Shown here one piece after another: positions 61,898-64,000 of a DNA stretch of 64,000 nucleotides (positions are counted from its first letter, which is position 1; each line of letters opens with the position of its first letter). This stretch comes from Edaphochlamys debaryana. Taxonomy: Eukaryota > Chlorophyta > Chlorophyceae > Chlamydomonadales. The notes under the pieces were generated by a model. That model saw nothing but the letters and a program-made list of their open reading frames with translations. It had not been told where the DNA came from and ran no database searches. The position numbers and the translations under genes are program-made. Location: the NCBI GenBank assembly GCA_016858145.1, contig JAEHOE010000001.1:1240001-1304000 (forward strand), read 5' to 3'.

Positions 61898-64000
61898 ATG
61901 ACCATGGCTTCGGCAGCATGCGCAAGCCGCGGGGAAGCCAGCGCCCAGCAGGAGAGCGAGACGGGTCTCATACTGCGAAGGTCGTCCTTCGTGAACTCTG
62001 GAGGTGGCGTCGGCGTGGTGGTCACACCGGCTGAGCCAAGTCCGCACCACCACGACCACGATGACGAAGTCCGCGAGGGCAACGTACAACTGGAAGACGC
62101 CCTATCCCCCCCCAACAGTCGTGATAAATCTTCACGCAGCATTCGGGCGGCCGCGGCCAACCTGAAGGCTCAACTGCAGAGCTGGTGGCCGGCTACTCGA
62201 GCGCGTCGAGCCTCCTGCGGCCCTGTAGACGCTGACGTCGAGTCGAACATCCCCCCCGCCCAGCGCTTCGGCAGCGCCTACGCCCCCGCCTCGCACCGCC
62301 GCGCCACCGACCACGCCGACCACCACCCCGCCAGCGGCCCCACCTCCGCGGCGACCAGCTCCGCCTGCGCCTACCCGGCCTCGGCCGTGTCCTCCACCGC
62401 CACCTCCCCCTGCCCCTACGCCGCCAGCAGCCCCGGCCCCGGCCCCTACTACCCCCAGTCCCTCAGCCAGGTCCTCCGCGTCTCCTCCGTCACGAGCCAC
62501 CTCCACCAGCACCAGCCGCACCCCAACCCCGACCCCAGCAAGCTCACCCACTCGCGTCGCTCGTGCGGCTATCCTGACGCGTCCGAGGCATCCTCGGGAC
62601 CCAGCAGCACGAGCGAGGGTACCGCCGGCCCCGGCACGCCGGGGGCGCCCCAGCCCAGCTGCTGCTGCCCCCAGCCGCCGCGGACGCCTCCCCCTGCCGT
62701 GGCACCAGTGCTGGCGCACAAGGTCCTGCCGCCGCCTCCCGTGTCCCACGCGTCGGCCGTGGCACAGGGCGGCATCGCGCCCCTGTCGCCGGCCCTGCAG
62801 GCCGGCGCCGGCGGCAACAGCCACCCCACGCCCGTCTTCAACGCCTGCCCCACTCGGCCGCTGCCGGGCGAGGGGCTCTTCTACATGTGAGCAGCTGCTC
62901 GTCCTCGAGCGCGTGGGCAGTTAAGGGTAGCCTACTGCTCTAACCCTTCAGCTGACGTCGAACCCCCCCCTTGCCGCTTGTCTACTTGACCCCGCCGCGC
63001 ACAGGTCGCCCTCTGCCCGCGCCTCAATGTGGACCGCCCGCCGCGGCGTGCGCTGGTCGTTGCGCGAGTATTCTCTGACACGGAAGCTCTACCAAGGGTA
63101 TGCGTCAAAGGTGTACCAGGTGCGGGCCAGCGGCCGACAGGGCAGCCGGTTCCGGGCGCGGTGCTGCACCCCGTGCTGTGGCCCACCCACCCTCCCTGTC
63201 CTCAAGCCTCCGCCGCTCTCCACCCGCCCCGCCCGAACTCCAGGCGACGTGCCTCACCAGCTCCCAGGAGGTGGTGCTCAAGGTCTACTCGCTCACGCAG
63301 CTCACCACCTTCCTCACCTACCAGGTGCGTGCGCGGCAACCTTACGCTCCTGCACCCGCCACGTGAATCTGGGAAGTGCAAGGCTACGTCTGCACGCGTC
63401 CTGCCTTAACCGCCCTAAATGCCGCCTGCGTCCTCCCAGGTCCTGCGGGAGCTCGACATCCACTCCCGGCTCCGGCACCCGGGCGTGGTGCAGCTGCTGG
63501 CGGCCTTCAGGGTGGGTTGGAACGCTGGGGCCATGCCAGTACGGACGCAGACCGCTACCAGGCCCGTCTCACGCACCCGACTGATACCCAATAATCTACG
63601 CGCCTACACGGCCTTGCCTCTACCGCGGCTGTGGCCCGCCATGACCTAATTATAGCCTCCCGCTGTCTTGCTTTAAACAGGAGGGAGATAACCTGGTGCT
63701 GGTGCTCGAGTACGTGCGCGGCGGCTCCCTGGAGTCGGCCCGACGCAAGCTGGGCGGGCGCCTGAGCGAGCCCTGGGCGGTGCACCTGGTGCTCCTGCCG
63801 CTGCTGCGCGCTCTGGCAGCCGTGCACAAGATGGGCGTGGTCCACAGGTGCGCGGGGGGAAAGACCAGCCCGGGCTGGACCTATGAGGCCAGGGTACGGG
63901 CCTGCCGGATCGTTGTCGACGAGATGGGGCTAGGTTTTAGTAGGCCCGTCTTGAATCCTCGCTGCCGGCTGTGTGCGTGTGCGCAGGGACATCAAGCCGG
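61898..64000 (+). CDS. Serine/threonine protein kinase with long N-terminal extension, 3' end beyond window
   Basis: Exons 61898-62886, 63005-63119, 63244-63324, 63440-63511, 63681-63847 and 63987-64000, all in phase. The first 340 or so residues are Ser/Pro/His-rich and disordered (a HHHDHDD patch near residue 50, several SP sites). The kinase domain starts in exon 2: YSLTRKLYQGYASKVYQA is a degenerate glycine loop, VVLKVY has the ATP-anchoring lysine, then VLRELDIHSRLRHPGVVQLL (helix C), LVLVLEYVRGGSLE (hinge), and HRDIKP at the very end of the window. The loop lacks the usual G-x-G-x-x-G, keeping one glycine. The architecture resembles Aurora-like or ULK-like algal kinases, but the subfamily cannot be set without the missing half. 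Confidence 0.82.

Noticed and set aside
1..64000. CRISPR arrays, bacterial operons, prophage or plasmid origin
   Set aside because: No spaced repeats. Genes are intron-rich, eukaryotic in family (exocyst, CDKL, NCBP3, MYND) and monocistronic in layout.

Overview
This window reads as nuclear DNA of a volvocine-type green alga (Chlamydomonadales). It is very GC-rich. Genes are split into many short exons with GT-AG introns and a visible share of GC-AG introns. Proteins carry long Ala/Gly/Pro/Ser-rich inserts, some transcripts end near TGTAA, and several products have plastid or thylakoid targeting. No bacterial operon logic is present. All gene models were assembled by hand from splice sites and reading phase. 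Phase closes across every junction except where stated.

Layout. 1-1345 (+) is the 3' part of a beta-hydroxyacid dehydrogenase (glyoxylate/succinic-semialdehyde reductase type). 2653-8846 (+) is a CDKL-like protein kinase with a huge low-complexity tail. 11269-18746 (-) is the exocyst subunit SEC5 in 19 exons. 19194-20879 (+) is a complete second copy of the dehydrogenase, so a direct repeat flanks the kinase and SEC5. 21471-26180 (+) is a large MYND-finger protein. 26419-27032 (+) is a truncated, disabled, inverted copy of the start of the CobW gene that lies at 31236-34255 (-). Between the two copies sit two tandem small genes (27539-28323 and 29078-29959, +), each encoding a stand-alone RZ-type zinc finger. 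The intact CobW-family GTPase carries a C-terminal WW domain and diverges from an NCBP3-like cap-binding protein (34584-37375, +).

The right half holds an aldo/keto reductase with a thylakoid Tat-type signal (38879-41805, -), a ubiquitin-like/LRR protein (42117-44644, -), a plastid-type tRNA (guanine-N7) methyltransferase (45060-47742, -), a small unknown protein (48288-49149, -), a DUF3598-like protein (49292-54368, +), a short-chain dehydrogenase (54774-56815, +), a TSSC4-like protein (57632-60798, -) and the start of another protein kinase (61898-64000, +, cut by the window edge).

The genes do not form one pathway. Recurrent themes are RNA and splicing factors (NCBP3-like, TSSC4-like, tRNA methyltransferase), plastid proteins (reductase, methyltransferase) and cell-surface or signalling factors (SEC5, kinases). 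The most unusual parts are the RZ microprotein pair, the CobW inverted duplication that also copied a bidirectional promoter, the CobW-WW fusion, and the mosaic dehydrogenase duplicate with an intron present in only one copy.
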